The notes beneath the pieces are model-generated. The model searched no databases and was not told the DNA's origin. It worked only from the letters and a program-made list of their open reading frames with translations. Source: Paramesorhizobium leguminum (GTDB lineage: Bacteria > Pseudomonadota > Alphaproteobacteria > Rhizobiales > Rhizobiaceae). From it: DNA of 64,000 nt. The number at the start of each line of letters is the position of its first letter. The first letter of the stretch is position 1. The DNA lies in assembly GCF_003217235.1 (NCBI RefSeq), contig NZ_QJTF01000011.1, positions 58,574 to 122,573 of the forward strand, written 5' to 3'. Below are positions 25,919-35,468 of the stretch, in pieces. The position numbers and the translations under genes are program-made.

Positions 25919-27841
25919 CTAATTCGTCTTTGAAAACTTGGCGATGGACAGGAATGTCACAGCTTTTCCCGAAAACCTGTTGGCATTGTCCGAAGGCAGG
26001 CTCGGCTGGAAGCCGGCGGTGTAGACCGTTGTCGGCGCCGTGCGAAGGGCATCGTTGCGCAGCGCCATGCCCTTGACCGGCACAGCCCGCGAAACCGGCG
26101 TGCTGGAGGTTGCCATGCGCGGCATCGGCACGCCCGCGGGCTTGACGATCGCTTCCGGCTCCCTGCCCTGACCGGAATGCGGCTTGGAGCCTTTCGCCGT
26201 GGTTCGTACGCCCGTATTCACAGCACTGATCGCTTGCCCGCGAGCGGGCGCCTCACGCTGCGCTGTACGCGTCGAAGCTGGATTCGCGGGTGTCACGGAG
26301 GCGACAGGCTGAGCAGCCTCCTCTTCCAGTTCGTCCGGCTCATCAGGCACCGCGATCATTTCCAGCGCCTCATGCTTCGCAGGCCTTGGTTCCGGCGCGG
26401 CAAATGCCATTTGCTGGGGTCGCGCCGGTGCGCTTTGCGGTAGCGGGAATGCAGGCATGTCCGTATGCGCCGCCACCATCTGCGCAATCTCATCACGCTT
26501 TGAAGTATCCGGCACACCGGCGGTCGTTTCATTGGCGACGGCGACGGGAGCGCTCTCTGGCATAGGCTCGGGCCGGGGCGCAGGAACAACGGCGGCAGCG
26601 AGCATCATCGCCGGATCGTCATGCCTTGGCTTTTTCATCGGCACCGGCACAAAACCGTTCAACAAGGGATTTGTTTCAGCGGCAGCGGCAACTTGGCTAG
26701 CTTCGGCCTCGGCGGCCAACGCCGCGCTAGGTACATAGCCGACGCTGCCCGGAGGGGGCGGCACGAGTGTATTTGGCGGCGGCGGAGCGACCATGGCAAG
26801 CGCCGTCTGCGGCTTGCTTCCGGGCACGGGCACGGCGAAGGCGAGCGCCGCTTGCTCCTCGGGCGTCGCATCCGCAACGCTGGCGGCAGGGCGCGGTGCG
26901 TCGAGCGGACGGGGAAGGTCGCGCGGCGGCAGCGCTGCCAGGACGGTCTGCTGCGGCTGAGGTTCTGGCGAGGGGAGCGGCGCAGGGGCGCGGGCCGGAG
27001 CAACCGGCGCGGGCGCCTCTTCTTCCTCGGCGACCGGAGCCCGCGGCGTTGCGCGCGACGGCCTGGCAGCGGAAGCCACCGCGATCTCTCCGCCGGATTC
27101 GCTTGTATCTTCTTCTTCGTCCGCCCCTCCGCCGAAGAGCATGCCGAACAGGCTCTTGCTCTTGCGCGGCGCGCTTGCAACCATGATCGAACCGCCATTG
27201 GCCTTGCGGGCCTCATAGGCGGCGAGTGCCTGTTCGTAACCAGGCAATGGCCTGCCGTCGGTCGGCATATGCAGCGTTTTACCGTCCGGGAAGAGCGCCA
27301 GCAATTCGCGGCGGCTCATGCGCGGCCAACTGCGGACATTGCCGACATCCATATGCACGAAGGGCGAGCCCGAAGTCGGATAATAGCCGACACCGCCGGA
27401 CTGATAGCGCATGCCCAGAGCGCGCAATTTCTTGAGCGGCACGTCGGGAATATAGAAATCCATCGCCTTGCCGAGCATGTGCTGGCTCTTCTTGGCAACC
27501 CCGCGTGAACGCGAGCGCAACAGCGAGTTGGTTGCGGGCGAGCGATAGGCCGAAACGACATGAATATATTCGCGAGAGCCGCTGGCCTTGTAGACCTGCC
27601 AGACAAGATCGAACAGGCGGGGATCCATCTTGGTCGGCTCGTTGCGGCGCCAGTCGCGCAGGAACCGGTTGAGCTGGTTCAGCCCACCCGACAGATAGCG
27701 CCCGTTCTTCTTGAAGGTGATCTCCGCCCGCTCCTTGGTGTGGACGAAGTAAACCTTCAGCGTCCGCGTCTCCGCTGATGCCAGAGAAGGCATGAGAAAA
27801 ACGGAAAGGAAGGCGATCCAAAGCAAACGGCGCGCAAGCAC
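25919..27841 (-). CDS. DUF882 / peptidase M15-type cell-wall hydrolase with long disordered tail
   Basis: A 640-residue exported protein. After a signal peptide (LLWIAFLSVFLMPSLASA) comes a DUF882 domain of about 180 residues with SAYRSPATN, SQHMLGKAMDFYIP and PFVHMDVGNVRSWPR. These supply the His/Asp/His zinc site of MepK-like LD-endopeptidases that cut peptidoglycan crosslinks. The remaining roughly 430 residues are rich in Ala, Pro and Glu with no recognisable fold. I prefer GTG 27841, which opens a clean signal peptide; TTG 27883 is the alternative. Confidence 0.85.
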   Translation of the reverse strand: MLARRLLWIAFLSVFLMPSLASAETRTLKVYFVHTKERAEITFKKNGRYLSGGLNQLNRFLRDWRRNEPTKMDPRLFDLVWQVYKASGSREYIHVVSAYRSPATNSLLRSRSRGVAKKSQHMLGKAMDFYIPDVPLKKLRALGMRYQSGGVGYYPTSGSPFVHMDVGNVRSWPRMSRRELLALFPDGKTLHMPTDGRPLPGYEQALAAYEARKANGGSIMVASAPRKSKSLFGMLFGGGADEEEDTSESGGEIAVASAARPSRATPRAPVAEEEEAPAPVAPARAPAPLPSPEPQPQQTVLAALPPRDLPRPLDAPRPAASVADATPEEQAALAFAVPVPGSKPQTALAMVAPPPPNTLVPPPPGSVGYVPSAALAAEAEASQVAAAAETNPLLNGFVPVPMKKPRHDDPAMMLAAAVVPAPRPEPMPESAPVAVANETTAGVPDTSKRDEIAQMVAAHTDMPAFPLPQSAPARPQQMAFAAPEPRPAKHEALEMIAVPDEPDELEEEAAQPVASVTPANPASTRTAQREAPARGQAISAVNTGVRTTAKGSKPHSGQGREPEAIVKPAGVPMPRMATSSTPVSRAVPVKGMALRNDALRTAPTTVYTAGFQPSLPSDNANRFSGKAVTFLSIAKFSKTN

Positions 27842-28067
27842 CGTCGCGAAAATCCCCCTGAGCGCTGAAATATGGTCCGTCAATTGCGTAGCCTTGCCAT
27901 TCTAGCAGTCCCCGAAGGCTGACTATCGGAATAATGGTTAATGGACATTTATTGAAGACCGAATACGTTTATAGAATGGCAAAAAAGGCACAGCAGAGCA
28001 TGTCATTTATGTTATGGTGAATGGCTTATTAACAAACTATCAAATCTGCTAATTTCCTGATTTCTAA

Positions 28068-29564
28068 TCAATAAGTTTCGCCATCAGTCTCCGCCTCTCC
28101 GCCTGCGTCGATGCCGTAGTCCTTCAGCTTGCGATAAAGCGTCGAGCGGCCGATTCCGAGCCGTCGCGCCACCTCGCTCATCTGGCCGCCGTAATGGGTG
28201 ATGGCGAGGCGAATCATCGCCTCCTCGATTTCGGCAAGCGGTCGCGCATGCCCCTGTCCGTCAATGCCTTGCAATTGCCCGAACCGATCCGACATCAGCG
28301 GACTTTCGATGGCCTCCTCATGTGCGAGGCCGGAGCGATGCGCCTGCGCACCGCTTATCCGCGCATGGCCATTAACCTGAGCCTGAATTTGCGGAAAATC
28401 ATCCACCGTCAGTTCCATGCCTTCGCACAACACCACGGCGCGGAACACCGCGTTCTCCAATTGCCTGATATTGCCCGGCCAGTCATACGCTCCGAGCAGC
28501 GCAAGCGCGGAAGGTGCGATGCCCCTGATTTGCGTACGCCCCTCTTCGGCGGCGAACCGCGTCAGAAAATGGCGCGCCAGCATGACAACATCCTCGCGCC
28601 TGTTACGCAAGGCTGGCAGGGAAATCGGGAACACATGCAGCCTGTAAAACAGATCTTCACGGAATTGCCCGGCCTTTACCAGGTCAAGCAAGCTGCGGCT
28701 GGTGGCCGATATAAGCCGAACGTCGGTCTTGACCGGTTCCCCCCCAATCGGATTGACCTCGTCTTTCTGCACGGCGCGCAGAAGCTTTATCTGCATTTCC
28801 GGTGGCAGATTGCCGACCGCGTCCAGAAACAATGTTCCACCATCCGCCTCCACAAATTTGCCGATGTCTTTCTCCTTGTCGCTGGTGAAGGAGCCCTCCT
28901 CATTGCCGAAAAGAATAGTTTCCACCTGGTCGTCGGGGATAGCCCCGCAATTGACGGTGATGAACGGCTTCCCGCACCGCTCGCCGGAACCATGGATCGC
29001 CCGCGCCAGCATCTCCTTGCCGGCGCCGGATTCCCCCTCGATGAGAACTGGAAGGTTCGACGCTGCCGCCTTCTGCGCGAGCCTGATAACGCGCTCCATC
29101 CCCTCGCTGCGCGCCACCAGATCACGTAACGTCAGACGCCCTTCCGCCCAATGCCGGATGCGCTTGATCTCGCCCTCCAGCGCCCCAAGCTTCAATGCAT
29201 TGGTGACCGCCACTTGCAGACGCTCCGGCGAAACCGGCTTGACCACGAAATCGGATGCGCCGAGCCGCATCGCCGTGGTCACCGTGTCGAGCCCGCTCTG
29301 CCCTGTCTCCACGATGACGGGAACGAACAACCCCGCCTCGCGCATCCGCCGCAGGATGGTAAAACCATCCATATCGGGCATGACGAGATCAAGAATGACG
29401 AGCGAGATTTCCTTGCGATTGCGCAACAGCGACAGCGCCGCCTGCCCGCCATCCGCCAGAATTGTCCTGTAGCCCATCCGCATGATAGCTACTTCCAGCA
29501 GGCGGCGCTGGCCTGGATCGTCGTCAACGATGAGAATGGGACCGGCCATGGAATATGTTTTCAT
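28068..29564 (-). CDS. Response regulator with degenerate sigma54-activator ATPase domain
   Basis: A 498-residue NtrC-like protein: receiver domain (Asp pocket VDDDPGQ, phospho-acceptor in ILDLVMPDMDG, Lys in VVKPVSPE), AAA+ domain, and a Fis-type helix-turn-helix (SEVARRLGIGRSTLYRKLKDYG). Walker A is GESGAGKE. Two key features are altered: the sigma54 loop GAFTGA reads GSFTSD, and Walker B reads LFLDAVG instead of LFLDEIG. It may therefore not activate sigma54 promoters in the usual way. No histidine kinase gene is adjacent. Confidence 0.88.
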   Translation of the reverse strand: MKTYSMAGPILIVDDDPGQRRLLEVAIMRMGYRTILADGGQAALSLLRNRKEISLVILDLVMPDMDGFTILRRMREAGLFVPVIVETGQSGLDTVTTAMRLGASDFVVKPVSPERLQVAVTNALKLGALEGEIKRIRHWAEGRLTLRDLVARSEGMERVIRLAQKAAASNLPVLIEGESGAGKEMLARAIHGSGERCGKPFITVNCGAIPDDQVETILFGNEEGSFTSDKEKDIGKFVEADGGTLFLDAVGNLPPEMQIKLLRAVQKDEVNPIGGEPVKTDVRLISATSRSLLDLVKAGQFREDLFYRLHVFPISLPALRNRREDVVMLARHFLTRFAAEEGRTQIRGIAPSALALLGAYDWPGNIRQLENAVFRAVVLCEGMELTVDDFPQIQAQVNGHARISGAQAHRSGLAHEEAIESPLMSDRFGQLQGIDGQGHARPLAEIEEAMIRLAITHYGGQMSEVARRLGIGRSTLYRKLKDYGIDAGGEAETDGETY

Positions 29565-29724
29565 CTGAGATAAAACTAAGCTGGATCAACATGGCTTAGG
29601 AATCTAAATAAAAGTACGTCAGTCAAAGATCGCATTTGAGTAAAATGCAATCGCGTTCGCTGATCGCGGGTAGAACCATATGGGGAGCAATTATAATATG
29701 AAACATGGATTTAAGGAACCTCTC

Positions 29725-31578
29725 ATGAATAGCTCCCCCGAAATAGCCCGCCAATCCGCCCGGGAAGGCGCAAACAGCCCACGGTCTGAACAGCAAAATT
29801 TGGGCATCCTGCCGGAGTGGAATCTGGCCGACCTCTATCCGGCAATCGATTCACCCGAGCTTGCGGCAGACATGGCCAAGGCTGCCCGCGACGCCGTCGC
29901 CTTTGAGGGGCGCTGGAAAGGCAAGCTCGCGGAGGAAGCCGCGAAGCCCAATGGCGGCGAGTTTGCCCACGCCATCATCGCCTATGAGGCGCTGGAAGAG
30001 CTGATGGGCCGCATCTATTCCTATGCCGGCCTCGTCTATGCCGGCGATACGTCCGATCCCAAGCACGCCAAGCTTTATGGCGATGTGCAGGGAAAGATGA
30101 CGGATGCCAGTACCCATCTGATCTTTTTCGGCCTCGAACTGAACCATATCGACGACGCCGTGATCGAAGCGGCGATGAACGCCAATCCAGCCATCGGCCA
30201 TTATCGCCCATGGCTCACCGATTTGCGCAAGGACAAGCCCTATCAACTGGAAGACCGCATCGAGCAGCTTTTCCACGAGAAGTCCGTGACCGGGTATGGC
30301 GCCTGGAATCGCCTGTTCGACGAAACGATGACCGCGCTGCGCTTCACCGTAGATGGCGAAGAAATGCCCATCGAGCCGACGCTCAATCTCCTGCAGGATG
30401 CCGACGGCGCGGTGCGCAAGAAGGCCTCGCAAGCGCTCGCCGAAACCTTCAAGGCGAACTTGCGCACCTTCACGCTCATCACCAACACGCTGGCCAAGGA
30501 CAAGGAAATCTCCGACCGCTGGCGCGGCTTTAACGATATCGCCGATTCCCGCCATCTGGCGAACCGCGTCGAGCCCGAGGTGGTCGATGCACTGGTGAAA
30601 TCCGTACGGGACGCCTATCCGCGCCTGTCGCACCGCTATTATGCGATGAAGGCCAAATGGCTGGGCCTCCCCGTCCTCGAGAATTGGGACCGCAACGCGC
30701 CGTTGCCCGAGACGCCGCAGACGGTGATCCCGTGGAGCGAGGCGAAGGACACGGTGCTTTCAGCCTATGCCGGCTTCGCCCCTGAAATGGCGGATATCGC
30801 GGGCGATTTCTTCGACCGCAACTGGATCGACGCACCGACCCGTCCCGGCAAGGCCCCGGGCGCATTCGCCCATCCGACCGTCCCCTCCGCGCATCCTTAC
30901 GTGCTGCTCAACTACATGGGCAAGCCGCGCGATGTGATGACACTAGCGCATGAGCTTGGCCACGGCGTCCATCAGGTGCTGGCGGGTCGCCAGGGCGCGC
31001 TGATGGCTTCGACGCCGCTGACGCTGGCCGAAACCGCTTCGGTCTTCGGCGAGATGCTGACCTTCCGTTCCCTGCTCGATGCTACCCGCGACAAGCGCGA
31101 GCGCAAGGCGATGCTGGCGCAGAAGGCCGAGGACATGATCAACACGGTCGTGCGCCAGATCGCCTTCTACGAGTTCGAGCGGCGCATCCACACCGAACGG
31201 CGCGGCGGCGAGCTTACGGCCGAGCGCATCGGCGAAATCTGGCTCGACGTGCAGAAGGAAAGTCTCGGCTCAGCCGTCCGGCTAAACCCCGGCTACGAGA
31301 ACTTCTGGACCTATATCCCGCACTTCATTCACTCGCCGTTCTATGTCTACGCCTATGCCTTCGGCGATTGCCTGGTGAACTCGCTCTACGCGGTCTACCA
31401 AAACAGCGAAAAAGGCTTTCAGGACAAGTATTTCGAGATGCTGAAAGCAGGCGGCACCAAGCATCACAAGGAGTTGCTGGCGCCGTTTGGGCTCGATGCC
31501 ACGGATCCCGGCTTCTGGAAAAAGGGGCTTTCGGTGATCGAGGGGATTATCGATGAGTTGGAAGCGATGGAAGGGTGA
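29725..31578 (+). CDS. pepF: Oligoendopeptidase F family peptidase (M3)
   Basis: A 617-residue cytosolic zinc metallopeptidase that degrades short peptides. The zinc site HELGHGVHQ and a downstream Glu in LAETASVFGEML are intact. GYENFWTYIPHFIHSPFYVYAYAFG is typical of the PepF/M3 substrate region. I chose ATG 29725 with AAGGA seven bases upstream over ATG 29680 or 29698. A family A repeat follows before pabB. Confidence 0.93.
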   Translation: MNSSPEIARQSAREGANSPRSEQQNLGILPEWNLADLYPAIDSPELAADMAKAARDAVAFEGRWKGKLAEEAAKPNGGEFAHAIIAYEALEELMGRIYSYAGLVYAGDTSDPKHAKLYGDVQGKMTDASTHLIFFGLELNHIDDAVIEAAMNANPAIGHYRPWLTDLRKDKPYQLEDRIEQLFHEKSVTGYGAWNRLFDETMTALRFTVDGEEMPIEPTLNLLQDADGAVRKKASQALAETFKANLRTFTLITNTLAKDKEISDRWRGFNDIADSRHLANRVEPEVVDALVKSVRDAYPRLSHRYYAMKAKWLGLPVLENWDRNAPLPETPQTVIPWSEAKDTVLSAYAGFAPEMADIAGDFFDRNWIDAPTRPGKAPGAFAHPTVPSAHPYVLLNYMGKPRDVMTLAHELGHGVHQVLAGRQGALMASTPLTLAETASVFGEMLTFRSLLDATRDKRERKAMLAQKAEDMINTVVRQIAFYEFERRIHTERRGGELTAERIGEIWLDVQKESLGSAVRLNPGYENFWTYIPHFIHSPFYVYAYAFGDCLVNSLYAVYQNSEKGFQDKYFEMLKAGGTKHHKELLAPFGLDATDPGFWKKGLSVIEGIIDELEAMEG

Positions 31579-31609
31579 TCTTTTAACCGGAGGCGCTTGT
31601 GCCTGAACC

Positions 31610-31770
31610 CACCCCCCTCTGCCCTACCGGGCATCTCCCCCTCAAGGGGGGAGATCACGCCTTCATAGACGCGCGGCCTCAATCATCTACGTTGCAGAAC
31701 GAGCGGCGAGGCTCATCTCAGCCAATCTCCCCCCTTGAGGGGGAGATGCCCGGCAGGGCAGAGGGGGGTA
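31610..31770. repeat. Inverted-repeat element, family A copy 4
   Basis: A 161-bp copy between pepF and pabB. The left tip CCCTACCGGGC and right tip GCCCGGCAGGG pair with one mismatch. Its right arm contains GGGGGAGATG, which supplies both a purine-rich stretch and the only in-frame start codon found for pabB. Confidence 0.92.
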
Positions 31771-32936
31771 ACTCCAGAAGCCACACCGTCCAACGCAATA
31801 CCCCCCACATCCTCTTCCGCGACGACAAGGCTGAGCGCGAACTCCTCTTCGCCGAGCCATCCGAAATCATCCTCGCAGAAAACCCCGCCGATTTCGAACC
31901 CGCCTTCGCCGCCCTCCAGAATGCCCACGATCAGGGAAAATGGCTCGCCGGCTATCTCTCCTACGAAGCCGGCTATCTGCTGGAGCCCAAGCTCAAACCT
32001 CGCCTCCCCGCAAACCGCCGCGCGCCGCTTCTCTGTTTCGGCGTTTTCGACGGCCCGTCTGACCTCTCGCTGCCTCCGCTAGGACCTCAAAGTGAGCCTT
32101 TCCTCACCCACCCTCGCGCCACCTGGAGCTTCGAGCACTATCAAAAACGCTTCACCCGCCTCCACCGCCACCTGCGCGAGGGCGATTGCTACCAGGGCAA
32201 CCTGACCTTCCCCGTCCACGCACGCTGGTCGGGCGACCCGATGGCCGCCTTCGATGTGCTGACGACACGTCAGCCCGTGCGCTATGGCGCGTTCTCCAAC
32301 CTCGGCGGCCCCATCATCCTGTCGCGCTCGCCGGAACTGTTCTTCGATGTGAATGCGGAAGGCTGGATCGAGACCCACCCCATGAAGGGCACCACACCGC
32401 GCGGGAAAACGCCGGAAGAGGACGACCGGCTCAGGAATTTCCTGATCAACGATCCGAAAAGCCAGGCGGAAAACCGCATGATCGTCGATCTCCTGCGCAA
32501 CGACATTTCGCTTATCAGCGACCCCGCAACCCTCCATGTGCCGGAGCTCTTCAAGGTCGAGCGCTACCCGACCGTGCACCAGATGGTCTCCAGAGTGCGC
32601 GCCCGCCTCAATCGCGGCCTCACCCTTCGCGAGATTTTCGCGGCCCTCTTCCCCTGCGGCTCGGTGACGGGCGCGCCAAAGATCCGCGCCATGGAAATAC
32701 TGTCCGAGCTTGAAGATCAGCCGCGCGAGGTATATTGCGGTGCGATCGGCTGGATTGCGCCGCAGGGCCGGATGCGTTTCAACGTCGCCATCAGGACTGT
32801 TTCGCTCTATCCTGATGGCCAGGCCACTTTCAACATCGGCGGCGGTATCGTTTTCGATTCCACCGCGGAGGCGGAGTACGAGGAATGTCTTCTGAAAGCC
32901 CGGTTCGCAACGGGAATGGCCTCGATTACGAGCTGA
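31746..32936 (+). CDS. pabB: Aminodeoxychorismate synthase component I
   Basis: A 396-residue chorismate-binding enzyme that makes 4-amino-4-deoxychorismate for folate synthesis. SRSPELFF, PMKGTTPRG (Lys typical of PabB), NRMIVDLLRND, HQMVSRV and GSVTGAPKIRAME are all present. The first in-frame start codon near the homologous region is ATG 31746, which lies in the right arm of a repeat element. The protein would begin MPGRAEGGNSRSH before the native-looking ILFRDDKAERELLF. A class IV aminotransferase gene overlaps its end by 52 bases. Confidence 0.88.
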   Translation: MPGRAEGGNSRSHTVQRNTPHILFRDDKAERELLFAEPSEIILAENPADFEPAFAALQNAHDQGKWLAGYLSYEAGYLLEPKLKPRLPANRRAPLLCFGVFDGPSDLSLPPLGPQSEPFLTHPRATWSFEHYQKRFTRLHRHLREGDCYQGNLTFPVHARWSGDPMAAFDVLTTRQPVRYGAFSNLGGPIILSRSPELFFDVNAEGWIETHPMKGTTPRGKTPEEDDRLRNFLINDPKSQAENRMIVDLLRNDISLISDPATLHVPELFKVERYPTVHQMVSRVRARLNRGLTLREIFAALFPCGSVTGAPKIRAMEILSELEDQPREVYCGAIGWIAPQGRMRFNVAIRTVSLYPDGQATFNIGGGIVFDSTAEAEYEECLLKARFATGMASITS

Positions 32937-33544
32937 TCGAAACGTTGCGATGGGAGCCGCTTTGCGGCTTTCTGCGGATAAACCGCCATCTGGCGCGGCT
33001 GGAACTTTCAGCCCGCCAATTGGGTTTCCCCTTTGACGAGACCTCGATCCGCGCCAAGCTCGATGGGCTGGCGCGAGGTGATCAGGCCCTTCGTGTCCGC
33101 CTCGCCCTTGATCCCGATGGCAGCATCGGCGTGACTGCGCAACCCTTCACCCCGCTTTCGTCCGATACCGTCTGGCGCGTCGCCATCGCCCGCACCCGCC
33201 TCGACAAGAACGACCCGCTCCTTCACCACAAGACGACGCGACGGCAGATCTATGACGCCGCCCGGGCGGAATTCTCCCGCGACGATATCGACGAAGTGAT
33301 CCTGCTCAACAATGAGGGCCGCGTCTGCGAGGGAACGATCACATCGGTCTTCGCGGATCATGGCGCCACCTGCTGCGCCACCCCTGCGCTCGATTGCGGC
33401 CTCCTGCCCGGCATCCTGCGCGAGGAACTGATTTCAGGCGGCATCGTCCATGAAGCAGAGCTGACGGAAGACGATCTCCGCAAGGCGAAGAACATCCTCG
33501 TCGGCAATTCCTTGCGCGGGCTGATCAGGGCAAAGCTCTTGTGA
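32885..33544 (+). CDS. pabC: Class IV aminotransferase, probable aminodeoxychorismate lyase
   Basis: A 219-residue PLP enzyme of the branched-chain aminotransferase fold type IV. The PLP Lys is likely in HHKTTRRQIYD, and EVILLNNEGRVCEGTITSVF is the conserved cofactor-side segment. It overlaps pabB by 52 bases, so it most likely acts on the PabB product, releasing 4-aminobenzoate and pyruvate. It is shorter than E. coli PabC (269 residues) and lacks part of the N-terminal region. The assignment is from context and fold. Confidence 0.78.
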   Translation: MSSESPVRNGNGLDYELIETLRWEPLCGFLRINRHLARLELSARQLGFPFDETSIRAKLDGLARGDQALRVRLALDPDGSIGVTAQPFTPLSSDTVWRVAIARTRLDKNDPLLHHKTTRRQIYDAARAEFSRDDIDEVILLNNEGRVCEGTITSVFADHGATCCATPALDCGLLPGILREELISGGIVHEAELTEDDLRKAKNILVGNSLRGLIRAKLL

Positions 33545-33554
33545 CGCTCCCGGT

Positions 33555-33675
33555 CGTCATCCTCGCCCTTGTGGCGAGGATCTGCCGACGCCACCGGCAC
33601 AAGATCGAGCGACGCGCCGGCATAGCTTTAAAATTGCACAGGCAATAGATCCTCGCCACAAGGGCGAGGATGACG
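33555..33675. repeat. Palindromic repeat, family D copy 1
   Basis: CGTCATCCTCGCCCTTGTGG at the left and CCACAAGGGCGAGGATGACG at the right are perfect reverse complements, separated by about 80 bases. A related element lies at 58494-58602. Confidence 0.88.
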
Positions 33676-33704
33676 AAAGCACGGAAATACACCGGGAGAA
33701 ATAC

Positions 33705-33728
33705 CCCGTCATACTTTATTGTGACGGG
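33705..33728 (+). promoter_or_regulatory. Hairpin in the leader of homospermidine synthase
   Basis: CCCGTCA (33705-33711) and TGACGGG (33722-33728) form a 7-bp stem with a 10-base AT-rich loop, about 80 bases upstream of the start codon. It could be a terminator of the preceding operon or a leader element; I cannot tell which. Confidence 0.35.
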
Positions 33729-33809
33729 AAACTATGATTTAGCCGGAGTCGAACCCCTTAAAAGGAACATTCTGCACGAAACATCGAACCCAGATTGGAG
33801 ATACTGGAA

Positions 33810-35255
33810 ATGGCGGAAAAGAAATGGCCGATTTACGGCGAAATCACCGGCCCTGTTGTTATGATCGGCTTCGGGTCGATCGGGCGCGGTACCCTGCCGC
33901 TGATCGAACGCCATTTCAAATTCGACAAGTCGCGCATGGTCATCATCGACCCAAGCGACGAGAACAAGAAGATCGCAGACGAAAAAGGCATCCGCTTCAT
34001 CCAGGAAGCGGTCACGCCTGACAATTACAAATCCCTCCTCGCGCCATTGCTTAACGCGGGCGGTGGTCAGGGTTTCTGCGTCAACCTCTCGGTCGATACA
34101 TCTTCCGTCGATCTCATGAAGCTCTGCCGCGAGCAGGGCGCGCTTTATATCGATACCGTCGTGGAGCCATGGCTTGGCTTCTATTTCGATGAAACCGCCG
34201 ACAACGCCGCGCGCACCAATTATGCGCTGCGCGAGACCGCGCGCACCGAGAAGAAGAAGAACCCCGGCGGCACGACCGCCGTCTCCTGCTGCGGCGCCAA
34301 CCCCGGCATGGTTTCCTGGTTCGTCAAGCAGGCGCTTGTCGATCTCGCCACCGAACTGAAGCTCGACTTCACCGAACCCGCGCCCGACGATCGCGAGGGC
34401 TGGGCGAAGCTCATGAAGAAAGCCGGCGTCAAGGGCATCCACATCGCCGAGCGCGACACGCAGCGCGCCAAGACGCCGAAACCGCTCAATGTCTTCTGGA
34501 ACACCTGGTCCGTGGAGGGTTTCATTTCGGAAGGCCTGCAGCCGGCTGAACTTGGCTGGGGCACGCATGAGAAATGGATGCCGAAGAACGCCCACGAGCA
34601 GAAGAAGGGCAACAAGGCCGCCATCTTCCTGGAGCAGCCCGGCGCCAACACCCGCGTGCGCACCTGGTGCCCAACGCCCGGCCCGCAATATGGCTTCCTC
34701 GTCACCCACAACGAGGCGATCTCGATTGCCGATTACTTCACCGTGCGCGACAAGAAGGACGACGTCACCTACCGTCCCACCTGCCATTACGCCTATCACC
34801 CCTCGAACGATGCCATGCTCTCGCTCGACGAGATGTTCGGCGCCGCTGGAAAACCGCAGCCGGTCCAGCATGTGCTCGAAGAGAACGAGCTGCTCGACGG
34901 CATCGATGAGCTTGGCGTGCTCCTCTACGGCCACGACCGCAACGCCTATTGGTACGGCTCGCAGCTTTCGCTGGAGGAAGCCCGCAACCTCGCGCCATAC
35001 CAGAACGCGACCGGCCTGCAGGTGAGCTCCGCCGTGCTGGCGGGCATGGTCTGGGCATTGGAGAACCCGAACGCCGGCATCGTCGAGACGGACGAGATGG
35101 ACTACCGCCGCTGCCTCGAAGTGCAACTGCCATATCTCGGGCCGGTGAAGGGATACTACACCGACTGGACGCCGCTTGAAGGCCGCCCCGGCTTTTTCAA
35201 GGAAGATTTGGATACCAGCGATCCTTGGCAGTTCCGGAATATTCTGGTGCGATGA
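33810..35255 (+). CDS. hss: Homospermidine synthase
   Basis: A 481-residue NAD+-dependent enzyme that makes sym-homospermidine from two putrescine molecules (or putrescine plus spermidine). The N-terminal Rossmann region has MIGFGSIGRGTLPLIERHF. Further conserved stretches include TVVEPWLGFYFDE, CCGANPGMVSWFVKQAL and RTWCPTPGPQYGFLVTHNE. Length matches bacterial HSS. ATG 33810 has GGAG nine bases upstream. It works with the ornithine decarboxylase encoded at 15.5 kb, as homospermidine is a main polyamine in many rhizobia. Confidence 0.95.
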   Translation: MAEKKWPIYGEITGPVVMIGFGSIGRGTLPLIERHFKFDKSRMVIIDPSDENKKIADEKGIRFIQEAVTPDNYKSLLAPLLNAGGGQGFCVNLSVDTSSVDLMKLCREQGALYIDTVVEPWLGFYFDETADNAARTNYALRETARTEKKKNPGGTTAVSCCGANPGMVSWFVKQALVDLATELKLDFTEPAPDDREGWAKLMKKAGVKGIHIAERDTQRAKTPKPLNVFWNTWSVEGFISEGLQPAELGWGTHEKWMPKNAHEQKKGNKAAIFLEQPGANTRVRTWCPTPGPQYGFLVTHNEAISIADYFTVRDKKDDVTYRPTCHYAYHPSNDAMLSLDEMFGAAGKPQPVQHVLEENELLDGIDELGVLLYGHDRNAYWYGSQLSLEEARNLAPYQNATGLQVSSAVLAGMVWALENPNAGIVETDEMDYRRCLEVQLPYLGPVKGYYTDWTPLEGRPGFFKEDLDTSDPWQFRNILVR

Positions 35256-35261
35256 GGGTAG

Positions 35262-35468
35262 GCGCCCTCCTTCCCCCCTGCGGGGAGTGAGGAGCGATCG
35301 GCTGTAGGCCGAGGAAAAGCCAACGATTTGGCTTTTCCAGCGACGAACGCGCGAAGCCATAGCGGAGCGCTGCCCGCGGAGCGGGCGGATGGGGATGGCG
35401 ACGGCTATGCTCAATACTGGACTCCCCACCCGGCCCTTCGGGCCACCCTCCCCGCAAGGGGGGAGGGA
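35262..35468. repeat. Long palindromic intergenic repeat, family B copy 3
   Basis: A 207-bp element that begins CGCCCTCCTTCCCCCCTGCGG and ends CACCCTCCCCGCAAGGGGGGAGGG. It shares with copy 1 the interior AAAGCCAACGATTTGGCTTTT. It lies directly after the homospermidine synthase stop. The roughly 125 bases between it and omp10 probably hold the omp10 promoter, but I see no clear consensus. Confidence 0.88.

Noticed and set aside
33738..33762. tRNA T-arm-like sequence (GGGGTTCGACTCC on the minus strand)
   Set aside because: The flanking bases do not form the T-stem, and no acceptor, D or anticodon arms can be drawn around it.
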